Below, one piece after another: positions 17,035 through 25,418 of a stretch of DNA of 64,000 nucleotides (position 1 is the first letter of the stretch; every line of letters begins with the position of its first letter). Location of the stretch: the NCBI RefSeq assembly GCF_040717455.1, contig NZ_JBFEFH010000021.1, forward strand, positions 67,138-131,137, in the 5' to 3' direction. The notes under the pieces are model-generated. The model was given only the letters and a program-made list of their open reading frames with translations. It was not told the DNA's origin and did not search any database. This DNA is from Tautonia sp040717455 (GTDB lineage Bacteria; Planctomycetota; Planctomycetia; Isosphaerales; Isosphaeraceae). The position numbers were made by a program, and so were the translations under genes.

Positions 17035-18159
17035 TCAGCGGCCCGACCGGGCCCGACGGAACCAGCAATAAGCCGCCGCGAGGCCGAACACGGCGATCGG
17101 CCCCGGCTCGGGGATCGGGTCGGGCAGCGGGCCGCCGTCGGAGAGGGGCGTCAGCAGATAGGCCCGGGTGACGCCGTCGACCGTGCCGGAGCCTGTGATC
17201 TGCCCGAGGTCGTTGATCGCATAGGCGTCGTTGAGGATCCAGCCGCTCTCCGGCGGGATCAGGTCGGTGAGGTCCAGCATCGTGCCGTCCCGGAAGAGGG
17301 AGGCCCGCCGCTCGAAGGAACGGTTCTCGGCCCGTTCGTAGAAGCCGACCACGTCCCCCTCGTTGTTGAGATCAAGCGCGGAGAAGCCGAGCATTTTCAG
17401 CTCGTCACCGTCCAGCAGGAAGTTGCCATAGTGCGAGACGCTGTCGATGCTGCCGAGGATCTGGCCGCGGTCGTTGATCGCAAGGGCAGAGCTGCTCTCC
17501 GCTCCGCCGAGCCGATCCGTGAGATCGATCATCTCGCCATCCCGGTAGAGGAACGCCCGGAAGGACGAAAAGTCGGCGAACTGCGACTGGCCGACGACGT
17601 GCCCGGCCTCGTTGATCCCGGTCGCATAGGAAGCCTTCCAGGAACCCTGCCCGCCGAGCGTCCCGAGGTAGGTCCGCTGCGAGCCCTCGACGACGATCGC
17701 CTGATGCTGACTCCACCGCCCCGGGGCTTGCTCGCCGGGCGCGATGGAGCGAGCCGAACCGACGACCTGTCCCCGGTTGTTGATATCCGCGAACGACGCC
17801 TCCACGCCGATCTCCACCGCCTCGGCAATCTGGCCGGAGTCGTTCAGGTCGAGACGACCCCGGCCGAAGGGGTTCGACACCTCGACCTCGCGAATCGTCC
17901 CGTCCGGCTCGAAGACGACGGGGACGTTGACCGAGTGCGCCGGGTGCACCCAGGGCGCCGGCTTGTTGGAGACCCCGAGGACCTGGCCCCGATTGTTGAG
18001 GCCCATGCCCTGGGAATGGAGCCCCCCGGGCAGCACCCCGAGGTCCCGGACGGAATAAAGGGCGTCGGCCCTCGCTCGGGGGGCGGACAGCGTCAACGAG
18101 AGCGTCAGGCACGTCAGCGCGACCAGGGCCGATCGGGAGGCGACGCACACGGTCATCAT
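17035..18159 (-). CDS. PEP-CTERM protein with HAF repeats
   Basis: A 374-residue exported protein. Residues 1-32 are a signal peptide (ALVALTCLTLSLTLSAPRARADA). The body contains several HAF-type repeats built on LNNRGQVLG, INNRGQVVG, INEAGHVVG, INDRGQILG, LNNEGDVVG and INDLGQITG alternating with short GxFLxDG segments, a fold predicted to be a beta-propeller-like extracellular domain. The C-terminus PIPEPGPIAVFGLAAAYCWF followed by RRARSGR is a PEP-CTERM sorting signal: motif, helix, basic tail. This marks it for processing by an exosortase/archaeosortase-like system and attachment at the cell surface. A paralogue with a nearly identical C-terminal coding end lies directly upstream (18301-19407). 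Ligand unknown. Confidence 0.88.
   Translation of the reverse strand: MMTVCVASRSALVALTCLTLSLTLSAPRARADALYSVRDLGVLPGGLHSQGMGLNNRGQVLGVSNKPAPWVHPAHSVNVPVVFEPDGTIREVEVSNPFGRGRLDLNDSGQIAEAVEIGVEASFADINNRGQVVGSARSIAPGEQAPGRWSQHQAIVVEGSQRTYLGTLGGQGSWKASYATGINEAGHVVGQSQFADFSSFRAFLYRDGEMIDLTDRLGGAESSSALAINDRGQILGSIDSVSHYGNFLLDGDELKMLGFSALDLNNEGDVVGFYERAENRSFERRASLFRDGTMLDLTDLIPPESGWILNDAYAINDLGQITGSGTVDGVTRAYLLTPLSDGGPLPDPIPEPGPIAVFGLAAAYCWFRRARSGR
17036..17168 (-). repeat. Direct repeat copy A: PEP-CTERM coding end
   Basis: The last ~130 bases of the gene ending at 17035 are nearly identical to 18300-18432 at the end of the neighbouring paralogue. They encode the linker GGPLPDPIPEPGPIAVFGLAA plus basic tail. 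Differences are clustered in a few short blocks (around 17066-17076 and 17144-17152). This is either recent duplication or gene conversion limited to the sorting signal. Confidence 0.8.
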
Positions 18160-18299
18160 CGGGGGCTCCTTCGGAAAGGCGGGACGAGTGATCGCCCCTG
18201 TTGCTCACGGTCAGCGGTTCTGACAAATACACGAATGACTGCAAGCGTCATGTCGATCAAAGAAGCCCGATGGCTTCGAGCGATCGCCCGGCGTCGCCG

Positions 18300-18432
18300 C
18301 TCAGCGGCCCGACCGGGCCCGACGGAACCAGAGGTACCCCGCCGCGAGGCCGAACACGGCGATCGGCCCCGGCTCGGGGATCGGGTCGGGCAGCGGGCCG
18401 CCGTCGGAAATCGGCGAGAGCAGATAGGCCCG
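18300..18432 (-). repeat. Direct repeat copy B: PEP-CTERM coding end
   Basis: Second copy of the ~130-base segment described at 17036-17168. The upstream parts of the two genes are only moderately similar, so identity is highest over the sorting signal. Confidence 0.8.
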
Positions 18433-19407
18433 GCGCTCGCCGTCGATCGTGCCGGTCCCGGCGATCTGGCCGAGGTCATTGATCGCGATCGCCTCCTCCA
18501 GGAACCAGCCGGAATCCTCCGGCAGCATCGCGTTGAGGTCCATCACCCGATCGTCCCGGAAGAGGAATGGCCGCCCGGAACCGTCATTCCCGGTGACGCT
18601 GCCCACCACGTCACCTTGGTTGTTCAGGTCGGAGGGAATGACATTCTTCCCCAGCCAGATCACCTCGTCGCCGTCGAGCAGGAAGCCCTCGTACCCGACA
18701 CCTCGGAAGACACTCCCGACAATCTGATCGTGGTCGTTGATGGCCATGGCCCAGCCGCGGGAGTCGACCCCGAGGGCCGGGCTCAGGTCGATCATCTCGC
18801 CGTCGCGATACAGGAAGGCCCGGGTAATCCCATTGGCCTGTTGCGCCGACCCGACGGCATGACCCGCCTCGTTGATGCCGTATCCGACCGACGAATCGCC
18901 GCCGAGCGTCCCCAGATCCACCCGGTTTCCGCCATCGACCAGGATGGCCCGATATCCGACCCGGTACGGGTCGGTCCCGTCCACGAAGCCGCCCGTCCCG
19001 GTCACCTGGCCACGCTCGTTCAGGTCGGTGTACTGGTCGTACTCGAACGCAACCGGCGCGACCTCGTGCGCCACCCGGCCCGAAGCGTCGATCCCGACTC
19101 GCCCCCAGTGGGAACGCAGGAATCCCCCCTTATCGCGGACGGTCCCGTCCGGCTCAAAAAGCACCCCGACGAGTTCCGTGTCCGGCCCCCCTTGATACGG
19201 CCGATAGGCGTTCCCGACGACCTGACCCCGGTTGTTCAGCCCCCGGGCCTCCGACCGATCACCGCCCGGCAAGGTGCCGAGGTTGCGGATGCTGTACAGC
19301 GCCCCGGCCTCTGCCCTGGGAGAGGGGAGCGAGAGCACGAGCATCCATCCCAGTGTGGCACTCATCGAGACCAACAGCCGGCGTGAACCGATCGAACCGG
19401 TCTTCAT
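18301..19407 (-). CDS. PEP-CTERM protein with HAF repeats (paralogue)
   Basis: A 368-residue surface protein with the same architecture as its downstream neighbour: signal peptide (residues 1-35, ending PRAEAGA), HAF repeats (LNNRGQVVG, LNERGQVTG, INEAGHAVG, INDHDQIVG, LNNQGDVVG, INDLGQIAG) and the same PEP-CTERM tail PIPEPGPIAVFGLAAGYLWF-RRARSGR. The two genes lie head-to-tail with a ~140-base gap and are likely the product of tandem duplication followed by divergence of the body. A less GC-rich stretch upstream, shared with the divergent sulfatase gene, may hold the promoter. HAF proteins are cell-surface or matrix proteins of unknown role. Confidence 0.88.
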   Translation of the reverse strand: MKTGSIGSRRLLVSMSATLGWMLVLSLPSPRAEAGALYSIRNLGTLPGGDRSEARGLNNRGQVVGNAYRPYQGGPDTELVGVLFEPDGTVRDKGGFLRSHWGRVGIDASGRVAHEVAPVAFEYDQYTDLNERGQVTGTGGFVDGTDPYRVGYRAILVDGGNRVDLGTLGGDSSVGYGINEAGHAVGSAQQANGITRAFLYRDGEMIDLSPALGVDSRGWAMAINDHDQIVGSVFRGVGYEGFLLDGDEVIWLGKNVIPSDLNNQGDVVGSVTGNDGSGRPFLFRDDRVMDLNAMLPEDSGWFLEEAIAINDLGQIAGTGTIDGERRAYLLSPISDGGPLPDPIPEPGPIAVFGLAAGYLWFRRARSGR

Positions 19408-19694
19408 CGCGGAACTCCTTCACCCCGACCAGGTTTTGACCCAAGCCCCGAACATTCGCGCCTCAACGATTGGATGCAAGCCGGCGGACGGTACCAGGGA
19501 ACCCCGCGGTCGTCAACGCGAAGATTCTGCAATCATTGAGATCGGCACACGTTCCCCCGACACCGCCGCTCCGACCCGGCCGCGATCCCCGTGCGTCATG
19601 CTCCTGGGAGTGGCGACCGATCGCCGGCCGGTGTATCGTCCAACGGTTCCGACGAGCAACCGATATCACGCCCCAACGCGAGGAGCACGAACCC

Positions 19695-21305
19695 ATGATC
19701 CCTCGTCCCAGGATGCGACACGTGCTCCGGCAAGGGGCAACCCTCGCCTGGTTGGTCCTGGTCGTGCCCCCCCTCGCGGCCGCGGCCCCGAACGCCGAGG
19801 ACGGGCCGCGGCGCCCGAATATCGTCATCATCCTGGCCGACGACCTGGGCTATTCCGACCTCGGCTGCTTCGGCGGCGAGATCGCAACGCCCCACCTTGA
19901 CCGCCTGGCCGAGGACGGCCTCCGCTTCTCCCAGTTCACCAACACCGCCCGCTGCTGCCCGACCCGGGCGGCCCTGCTCACCGGCCTCTATCAGCACCAG
20001 GCGGGGGTCGGCCACATGGTGGGCGACCGGGGGTTGCCATCGTATCAAGGCTACCTCAACGACCGATGCGTCACGATCGCCGAGGCCCTGCGCCCCGCCG
20101 GCTACGCCACCCTGATGGCCGGCAAGTGGCACGTCGGGTCGGCCCCCGGCCGATGGCCGCTCGACCGCGGCTTCGACCGCTACTACGGCACCCCCTCCGG
20201 CGGCGGCGTCTACTTCAAGGACACGCTCCGGATCCGCACCGAGGTCTTCTTCGTCGAGGACGACCGGCGCGTCGAATTCCCCGACGACGGCTACGTGACC
20301 GACGTCTTCACCGATCATGCGATTCAGTTTGCCAAGGATGCCGCCGCCTCCGACCGCCCGTTTTTCCTCTACCTCGCCCACATCGCCCCGCACTGGCCGT
20401 TACAGGCCGTCCCCGAAGACATCGCCAAATATGAAGGCCGCTACGACCTCGGATGGGATGCCGTCCGCGAGGCCCGCTACCGACGCCAACTCGAAATGGG
20501 CCTGATCGACCCGCAATGGCCGCTCAGCCCGAGAGACCCCGAGGCCGCTGCCTGGGACGACCTCCCCGCCGACGAACGCGCCGAGCGTGCCCGCCGCATG
20601 GCGATCTATGCCGCGCAGGTCGATCGGCTCGACCAGTCCGTCGGTCGGCTCGTGGCGGCACTCCGCGAGGCCGACGCCCTGGAGAACACGCTCATCCTCT
20701 TCCTCTCCGACAACGGCTGCTCGGCCGAAGGGGGCCCCGGCGGCTTCAGCCGGGGGGAAGCCGGAGCCCCGATCGGCACCGGCCTCTCCTACGCCAGCGC
20801 CGGCCTGGAATGGGCCAACGCCTGCGACACCCCCTTCCGCAAGTTCAAGATGAGCACCCACGAGGGCGGGATCGCCACCCCGTTCATCGCCCACTGGCCC
20901 CGCGGCATCGCCCGCACCGGCCAGATCGAGCACCAACCCGGCCACGTCATCGACCTCATGCCCACCTGCCTCGCCCTGGCCGAGGCCACCTATCCCGGGG
21001 CCCGGAACGGCACACCCACCCTTCCCCTCGAAGGCCGCAGCCTCGTCCCCGCCTTCGCGGGCGAGCCGATCGACCGCGGGCCGATCTTCTGGGAACACCA
21101 GGGGAACCGCGCCGTCCGACTCGGCGACTGGAAGCTCGTCGCCCCGCACGGGAAACCCTGGGAACTGTACAACCTCGCGCTCGACCGCACCGAGTTGAAC
21201 AACCTGGCCGACGCCCATCCCCAGACCGTCGCCGAGCTGTCCGCCCTCTACGACGCCTGGGCCGAGCGCTGCGGCGTCGCCCCCTGGCCCATTGCAAGGC
21301 CCTGA
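19695..21305 (+). CDS. Arylsulfatase-type sulfatase, exported
   Basis: A 536-residue type I sulfatase. A signal peptide covers about residues 1-30 (LAWLVLVVPPLAAAAP). PNIVIILADDLGYSDLG (41-57) supplies the metal-binding Asp pair. CPTRAALLTG starting at Cys88 is the formylglycine consensus C-x-[PSA]-x-R; the Cys is to be converted to formylglycine by an anaerobic or FGE-type maturase that is not in this window. Later blocks MAGKWHVG, FLYLAHIAPHWPLQ, ILFLSDNG, FRKFKMSTHEGGIATPFIAHWP and DLMPTCLALA are standard. Start chosen because GAGGAG lies nine bases before the ATG. It removes sulfate esters from sulfated polysaccharides or related compounds in the periplasm or outside; planctomycetes hold many of these. 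Confidence 0.95.
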   Translation: MIPRPRMRHVLRQGATLAWLVLVVPPLAAAAPNAEDGPRRPNIVIILADDLGYSDLGCFGGEIATPHLDRLAEDGLRFSQFTNTARCCPTRAALLTGLYQHQAGVGHMVGDRGLPSYQGYLNDRCVTIAEALRPAGYATLMAGKWHVGSAPGRWPLDRGFDRYYGTPSGGGVYFKDTLRIRTEVFFVEDDRRVEFPDDGYVTDVFTDHAIQFAKDAAASDRPFFLYLAHIAPHWPLQAVPEDIAKYEGRYDLGWDAVREARYRRQLEMGLIDPQWPLSPRDPEAAAWDDLPADERAERARRMAIYAAQVDRLDQSVGRLVAALREADALENTLILFLSDNGCSAEGGPGGFSRGEAGAPIGTGLSYASAGLEWANACDTPFRKFKMSTHEGGIATPFIAHWPRGIARTGQIEHQPGHVIDLMPTCLALAEATYPGARNGTPTLPLEGRSLVPAFAGEPIDRGPIFWEHQGNRAVRLGDWKLVAPHGKPWELYNLALDRTELNNLADAHPQTVAELSALYDAWAERCGVAPWPIARP

Positions 21306-21332
21306 GGCGAACATCCCCGGCCGCTCATGCCA

Positions 21333-22787
21333 TCATATGCCCGGATAGACGACCTGAATCATCAGTTGCATCACCACCACCTGCACCGCCATGAGCAGGG
21401 TCGTCACCCCCAGACTGACCGCCCCTCCCCCGAGCCGGGCCAGCCCGGCGGCCGAGGCGGCCAGCAGCATCGGGCAGAACGGGATCCAGAGCCGGGCCAC
21501 CTCGCTCAGGCTGCGCCCGGTCAACGTCAGCAAGACCAGGACCCCCAGCGCGATCCACGACACCCGAGGTGCCCGGCCGCTCGCCAGCCCCACCACGGCC
21601 CAGACCGCCGCCGGCACGCCGAGCGCCACGGCCAGCTCGATCGGGTTGATCAGGAGCCAGGCCGCGTAACGCCTCGGGTGTTCGACATAGAATCCGGCGT
21701 GATTCGCCTGATTCCACCACCAGATGACGAAGGGGTTCGCCCCGGTCGCGAGCCATCCCAGCAAGGTCGGCGTCAGGAACCCGGCCCCCGTGGCGAGGAT
21801 CAACCCCGCCCTGTGCCGGATTGAGACCCCGGGGCTCGTGGCTAGCATGAGGCCGACCATCAACCCCACCGCCAGGAACGCCAGGGTGAACACCATCCCC
21901 ACCGCCAGGATCACCCCCGCCGCCCCCGCCGCGATCGGCCCGCGACGGGTCGCCAGCGCCAGGGCCGCGGTCGCCAGCAAGGGGAACGCCGTGTCGGCCG
22001 TCGGCTGGAACAGGATGGCCGCGGGGACCAGGGGCCACAGGCTCGCCGCCGACCACGACACGGCCGCATCGCACCCCGAGCCTCGCATCAAGAGATACAG
22101 CGGCACCGCCGTACCCGCGCAGGCCAGCAGCGTGAGGGCGCCGATCAGGACCAACGCCGCGCGATCGGCCCTCGGGATCGGGCCGAGGATCTCGCGGAAG
22201 GCGTTGGCCAGTTCCGCCGGCAACGCCTCGTCGAGGGTCCGAGCCAGGGCCGGAAACGCGTTCATCACGGCCAGCGCCCCCCGGGTCGTCAGGAACAGTC
22301 CCGGGGGATGGGTGCCGATATGATAAACATCCTGCTCGCGAATCCATTCGGGATAGTCGCCGAGGAACGCGGCGACGTCCCCCATCTCCGACCGGGCAAC
22401 GGTGTAGTACCCGCTCGACCCGCTCAGCCCGAGCGTCACCATCTTGGCCAGGCCGTATCCCGGCGGCGCGGCCATCAGCGCGGCAAGCTGGGCGAAGACC
22501 CCCATGCCCAGCAAGGCAGCGAGCCAGGCCGCCTCGCGCCGCCTCGGTCGCGTCGATCGGCCCAGGTCGCGCCGACCGATCGCCACGAAGCCCGCATACA
22601 ACACCAATCCGACCGATCCCAGCCCGACATTCACCGCCACCGGCTCGACCGCGTCGCCGAGCCGGGCCCAGGTCCACTCCCCCGGCACCCCCAGCGGGAT
22701 CCTCGGATCGCGGAGCACCAACGCCAGCCCCACCAGGAGCAGCACCGAAACCACCAGCACCAGCAATCGAGCAACGCGAAGCGACAT
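21333..22787 (-). CDS. Polytopic membrane protein, GT-C glycosyltransferase-like
   Basis: A 484-residue protein with about eleven to twelve hydrophobic helices from the first residues on (VARLLVLVVSVLLLVGLALV). The loop segment VYHIGTHPPGLFL contains the HPP motif seen in GT39-like enzymes, and YYTVARSEMGD provides acidic residues in a first outside loop, but the classic DE pair is not evident. IWWWNQANHAGFYVEHPRRY (exactly one loop) and GRSLSEVARLWIPFCPML resemble uncharacterised planctomycete membrane proteins often annotated as glycosyltransferase-like. Convergent with the sulfatase gene (27 bases between stops) and 63 bases downstream of the NfnB-like gene. Function uncertain. Confidence 0.72.
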   Translation of the reverse strand: MSLRVARLLVLVVSVLLLVGLALVLRDPRIPLGVPGEWTWARLGDAVEPVAVNVGLGSVGLVLYAGFVAIGRRDLGRSTRPRRREAAWLAALLGMGVFAQLAALMAAPPGYGLAKMVTLGLSGSSGYYTVARSEMGDVAAFLGDYPEWIREQDVYHIGTHPPGLFLTTRGALAVMNAFPALARTLDEALPAELANAFREILGPIPRADRAALVLIGALTLLACAGTAVPLYLLMRGSGCDAAVSWSAASLWPLVPAAILFQPTADTAFPLLATAALALATRRGPIAAGAAGVILAVGMVFTLAFLAVGLMVGLMLATSPGVSIRHRAGLILATGAGFLTPTLLGWLATGANPFVIWWWNQANHAGFYVEHPRRYAAWLLINPIELAVALGVPAAVWAVVGLASGRAPRVSWIALGVLVLLTLTGRSLSEVARLWIPFCPMLLAASAAGLARLGGGAVSLGVTTLLMAVQVVVMQLMIQVVYPGI

Positions 22788-22850
22788 GGCAGATCAATCG
22801 TGTCCCTGACAATCACTCCGGCTGCCCGCCCCTGCCCCCTTTCGCTCGGG

Positions 22851-24308
22851 TCAAGCAGGCGAAGGGGTTTCCCCATCCCAGCGGCCGGAGTCGAGATACT
22901 CCCGGATCGACGCGGCCGCGGTGCGACCGGCGGCCATCGCCAGGATCACCGTCGCCGCCCCGGTCACGATGTCCCCCGCGGCGAAGACGCCGCGCTTCGA
23001 CGTCCGCAGCGAGTTTGGGTCGGCCGCGATGTACCCCTTGCGGTTCGTGACCATGTCGGGGGTTGATGACTGCACCAGGGGATTCGCCCCCGTGCCGAGC
23101 GCCACCACCGCCATCGCCACCGGCAAGTCGGACTCGGACCCGGCGATCGGCACCGGCGCGCGTCGGCCCGAGTCGTCCGGCTCGCCCAGTTCCATCCGAA
23201 TGCAGCGCACCGCCGTCAATCGGCCGTCGTCGTCGCCGAGGAACGCCACCGGATTCGCCAGGGTCAGCAGCTCGATCCCCTCCTGCTTGGCGTGGCGGAC
23301 TTCCTCGACCCTCGCGGGCATCTCGGCCTCGGTCCGGCGGTAGATCAAGGTGCTCGTCCGGGCCCCCAGGCGGGCCGCCGTGCGGACGGCATCCATCGCC
23401 GTGTTGCCGCCGCCGATGACGGCGATGTCCTGCCCCCGGCAGTCGAAGACCGGCTCGTCGTAACGGGGGAACTCGTTGGCGTGCATCAGGTTCACGCGCG
23501 TCAGGAACTCGTTGGCCGAGTAGACGCCCGAGAGATGCTCGCCGGGAATCTCCATGAACTTCGGCAGGCCCGCGCCCGTGGCGACCAGCACGGCGTCGTA
23601 ACCGTCCTCGGCCATCAGTTCGTCGATCGTCACCGTCTTGCCCACGACGACGTTCGTCTGGAACGCGACCCCCATCTGCCGCAGCACGTCGACCTCGTGC
23701 CGGACGATTTCCTTCGGCAGGCGGAACTCGGGGATGCCGTAAATCAAGACACCGCCGATCTCGTGCAGCGCCTCGAACACCGTGACCGCGTGCCCCCAGC
23801 GCACCAGGTCGCCCGCGGCGCTCAACCCCGCCGGGCCGGACCCGATGATCGCCACCCGCTTGCCCGTCGGCGGGGCAATCTCCGGAAGTCCAACCGCGCC
23901 GTGCTCGCGTTCGTAGTCGGCCACGAACCGTTCCAGGTAGCCGATCCCCAGCGGCTCGAACTTCTTGCCGAGGATGCAGCACCCTTCGCACTGGGTTTCC
24001 TGAGGACAAACGCGCCCCGTGATCGCCGGCAGCACGTTGTCCTCGCGAATCTTGCTGGCGGCGCCCAGGTAGTCGCCCGCCGTGATCAGCTCGACGAAGT
24101 CCCTGATCTTCACCCCGACCGGGCAGCCGGCCACGCAGGCCGGCTTGGCGCATTCGAGGCAGCGCAACGCCTCGGTCGTGGCCCCGAGGACCGTGAGCCC
24201 CCGGTTCACCTCGGCGAAGTTGTGCCGGCGGAGGTCGGCCTCCTGCTCGGGCATCTCCTGGCGGGGGATCTTCGTCCGTTCTTTCGGGGGCAGGGTGTTG
24301 CGGCTCAT
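22851..24308 (-). CDS. NfnB/SudA/GltA-type Fe-S flavoprotein (glutamate synthase small-subunit family)
   Basis: A 485-residue flavoprotein of the GltD-like family. N-terminal cysteine clusters, C50-LEC-x4-C-x3-C62-P and C101-x5-C-x2-CC111, bind two [4Fe-4S] centres. RVAIIGSGPAGLSAAGDLVR (151-170) is the FAD-binding motif and IAVIGGGNTAMDAVRTAARL the NADPH-binding motif; GVFAAGDIVTG closes the FAD site. Its ATG overlaps the stop of the gene upstream (ATGA), which encodes an FAD/NAD-binding [2Fe-2S] protein. This pair is the NfnAB/SudAB pattern: NADH-dependent reduced ferredoxin:NADP+ oxidoreductase or sulfide dehydrogenase. No glutamate synthase large subunit lies nearby, so the Nfn/Sud role is more likely than glutamate synthesis. 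Confidence 0.88.
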   Translation of the reverse strand: MSRNTLPPKERTKIPRQEMPEQEADLRRHNFAEVNRGLTVLGATTEALRCLECAKPACVAGCPVGVKIRDFVELITAGDYLGAASKIREDNVLPAITGRVCPQETQCEGCCILGKKFEPLGIGYLERFVADYEREHGAVGLPEIAPPTGKRVAIIGSGPAGLSAAGDLVRWGHAVTVFEALHEIGGVLIYGIPEFRLPKEIVRHEVDVLRQMGVAFQTNVVVGKTVTIDELMAEDGYDAVLVATGAGLPKFMEIPGEHLSGVYSANEFLTRVNLMHANEFPRYDEPVFDCRGQDIAVIGGGNTAMDAVRTAARLGARTSTLIYRRTEAEMPARVEEVRHAKQEGIELLTLANPVAFLGDDDGRLTAVRCIRMELGEPDDSGRRAPVPIAGSESDLPVAMAVVALGTGANPLVQSSTPDMVTNRKGYIAADPNSLRTSKRGVFAAGDIVTGAATVILAMAAGRTAAASIREYLDSGRWDGETPSPA

Positions 24309-25216
24309 CGGGACGCCACCTCCGCCAGACTCTCGTCGGCCTGAGGCTCGTCGAGGCGGCACGAGCGGCGGACGCATTCGATCGCGGCGATCGGGTCGGC
24401 CCGGAAGGCGTCGAGCGCCTTCGCCTCGCTGACGGCATAGGTCCGGTTGCGCCGGGCGAGCACGTCGAAGTCGACGATGTGGGCGTCGAACTCCGGCCCG
24501 TCCACGCAGGCGAAGCGGGTGCCTTCTTTCGTGGCGACGCGGCAACCGCCGCACATGCCCGTGCCGTCGACCATCAACGAGTTGAGGCTGACGATCGTCC
24601 GGATGCCCGACGGCCGCGTCATCTCGGCCACCGCCTGCATCATCCGGACCGGGCCGATGGCCAGCACCAGGTCGATCCGGCTGCCTCGCAGGATTCGCTC
24701 GCAGAGCGGGTCGATCACCACCCCTTTGCGCCCGTAACTGCCGTCGTCGGTCACAATCTCCAGCTCGTCGGCGATCTCCCGGAGTTCCGGCTCGAGCAGG
24801 ACGAGTTCCTTCGTCCTGGCCCCGACGATCACCACCACGCGGTTGCCGGCCTCCTTCATCGCTCGGGCCGTCGGCCAGGCGATCGCCGTGCCGACCCCGC
24901 CGCCGATGACCACCACGGTGCCGTACTTCCGCACGTCCGACGGCTTGCCGAGCGGCCCGACGAGGTCGAGCACCGCGTCGCCGGCCTCCAGCATGTTCAT
25001 CAGCCGGGTCGTCTTGCCGACCCCTTGCACGATCAGCGTGATCGTGCCGCGATCGGGGTCGCCGTCGGCGATCGTCAGGGGAATCCGCTCGCCTCGCTCG
25101 TGCAGGCGGACGATGACGAACTGCCCGGCCTCCCGCTTGCGGGCGACTCGGGGCGCCTCGATCACGAATCGCTTGATCTCAGGCGCGAGAAATTCAGCCT
25201 CGAGGATCGGGAACAT
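24305..25216 (-). CDS. NfnA/SudB-type FAD/NAD-binding [2Fe-2S] protein
   Basis: A 303-residue member of the sulfide/dihydroorotate dehydrogenase-like FAD/NAD-binding family (PyrK/SudB/NfnA). The N-terminal FAD barrel has the segment RIPLTIADGD (44-53) and VQGVGKTTRLMNMLEAGD. The NAD domain begins GTVVVIGGGVGTAIA (99-113). DGTGMCGGCRVATKEGTRFA contains the Cys cluster which, with a later Cys, holds the [2Fe-2S] centre. It is translated first and coupled to the larger flavoprotein by an ATGA overlap. The complex would connect NADH, NADPH and reduced ferredoxin pools, or oxidise sulfide. The C-terminus extends past the usual end by about 40 residues. A ferredoxin-NADP reductase gene stands 200 bases upstream on the same strand. 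Confidence 0.88.
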   Translation of the reverse strand: MFPILEAEFLAPEIKRFVIEAPRVARKREAGQFVIVRLHERGERIPLTIADGDPDRGTITLIVQGVGKTTRLMNMLEAGDAVLDLVGPLGKPSDVRKYGTVVVIGGGVGTAIAWPTARAMKEAGNRVVVIVGARTKELVLLEPELREIADELEIVTDDGSYGRKGVVIDPLCERILRGSRIDLVLAIGPVRMMQAVAEMTRPSGIRTIVSLNSLMVDGTGMCGGCRVATKEGTRFACVDGPEFDAHIVDFDVLARRNRTYAVSEAKALDAFRADPIAAIECVRRSCRLDEPQADESLAEVASR

Positions 25217-25418
25217 GATCGTGTACCGGACGGGGTGAACGCGGTCGTGGAACCGTTACCCGTCGACACCCGACGGGCAATTGCCCCGCCCTGAGGCTCG
25301 GAATGGGACCAGCGTGGCGCCCCCTCTTGAGGCGCAGCTCGCACCATCATCCTAGCAAGAATCGCCCTTGCTGAACAGAGAATCCCGCCCAATCCCCCCG
25401 CGATTCGTGCCGGTGGAA

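Noticed and set aside
22851..24308. Annotation of the flavoprotein as glutamate synthase small subunit
   Set aside because: No large subunit nearby, and the overlapping partner gene is of the NfnA/SudB type, so the Nfn/Sud role is preferred.
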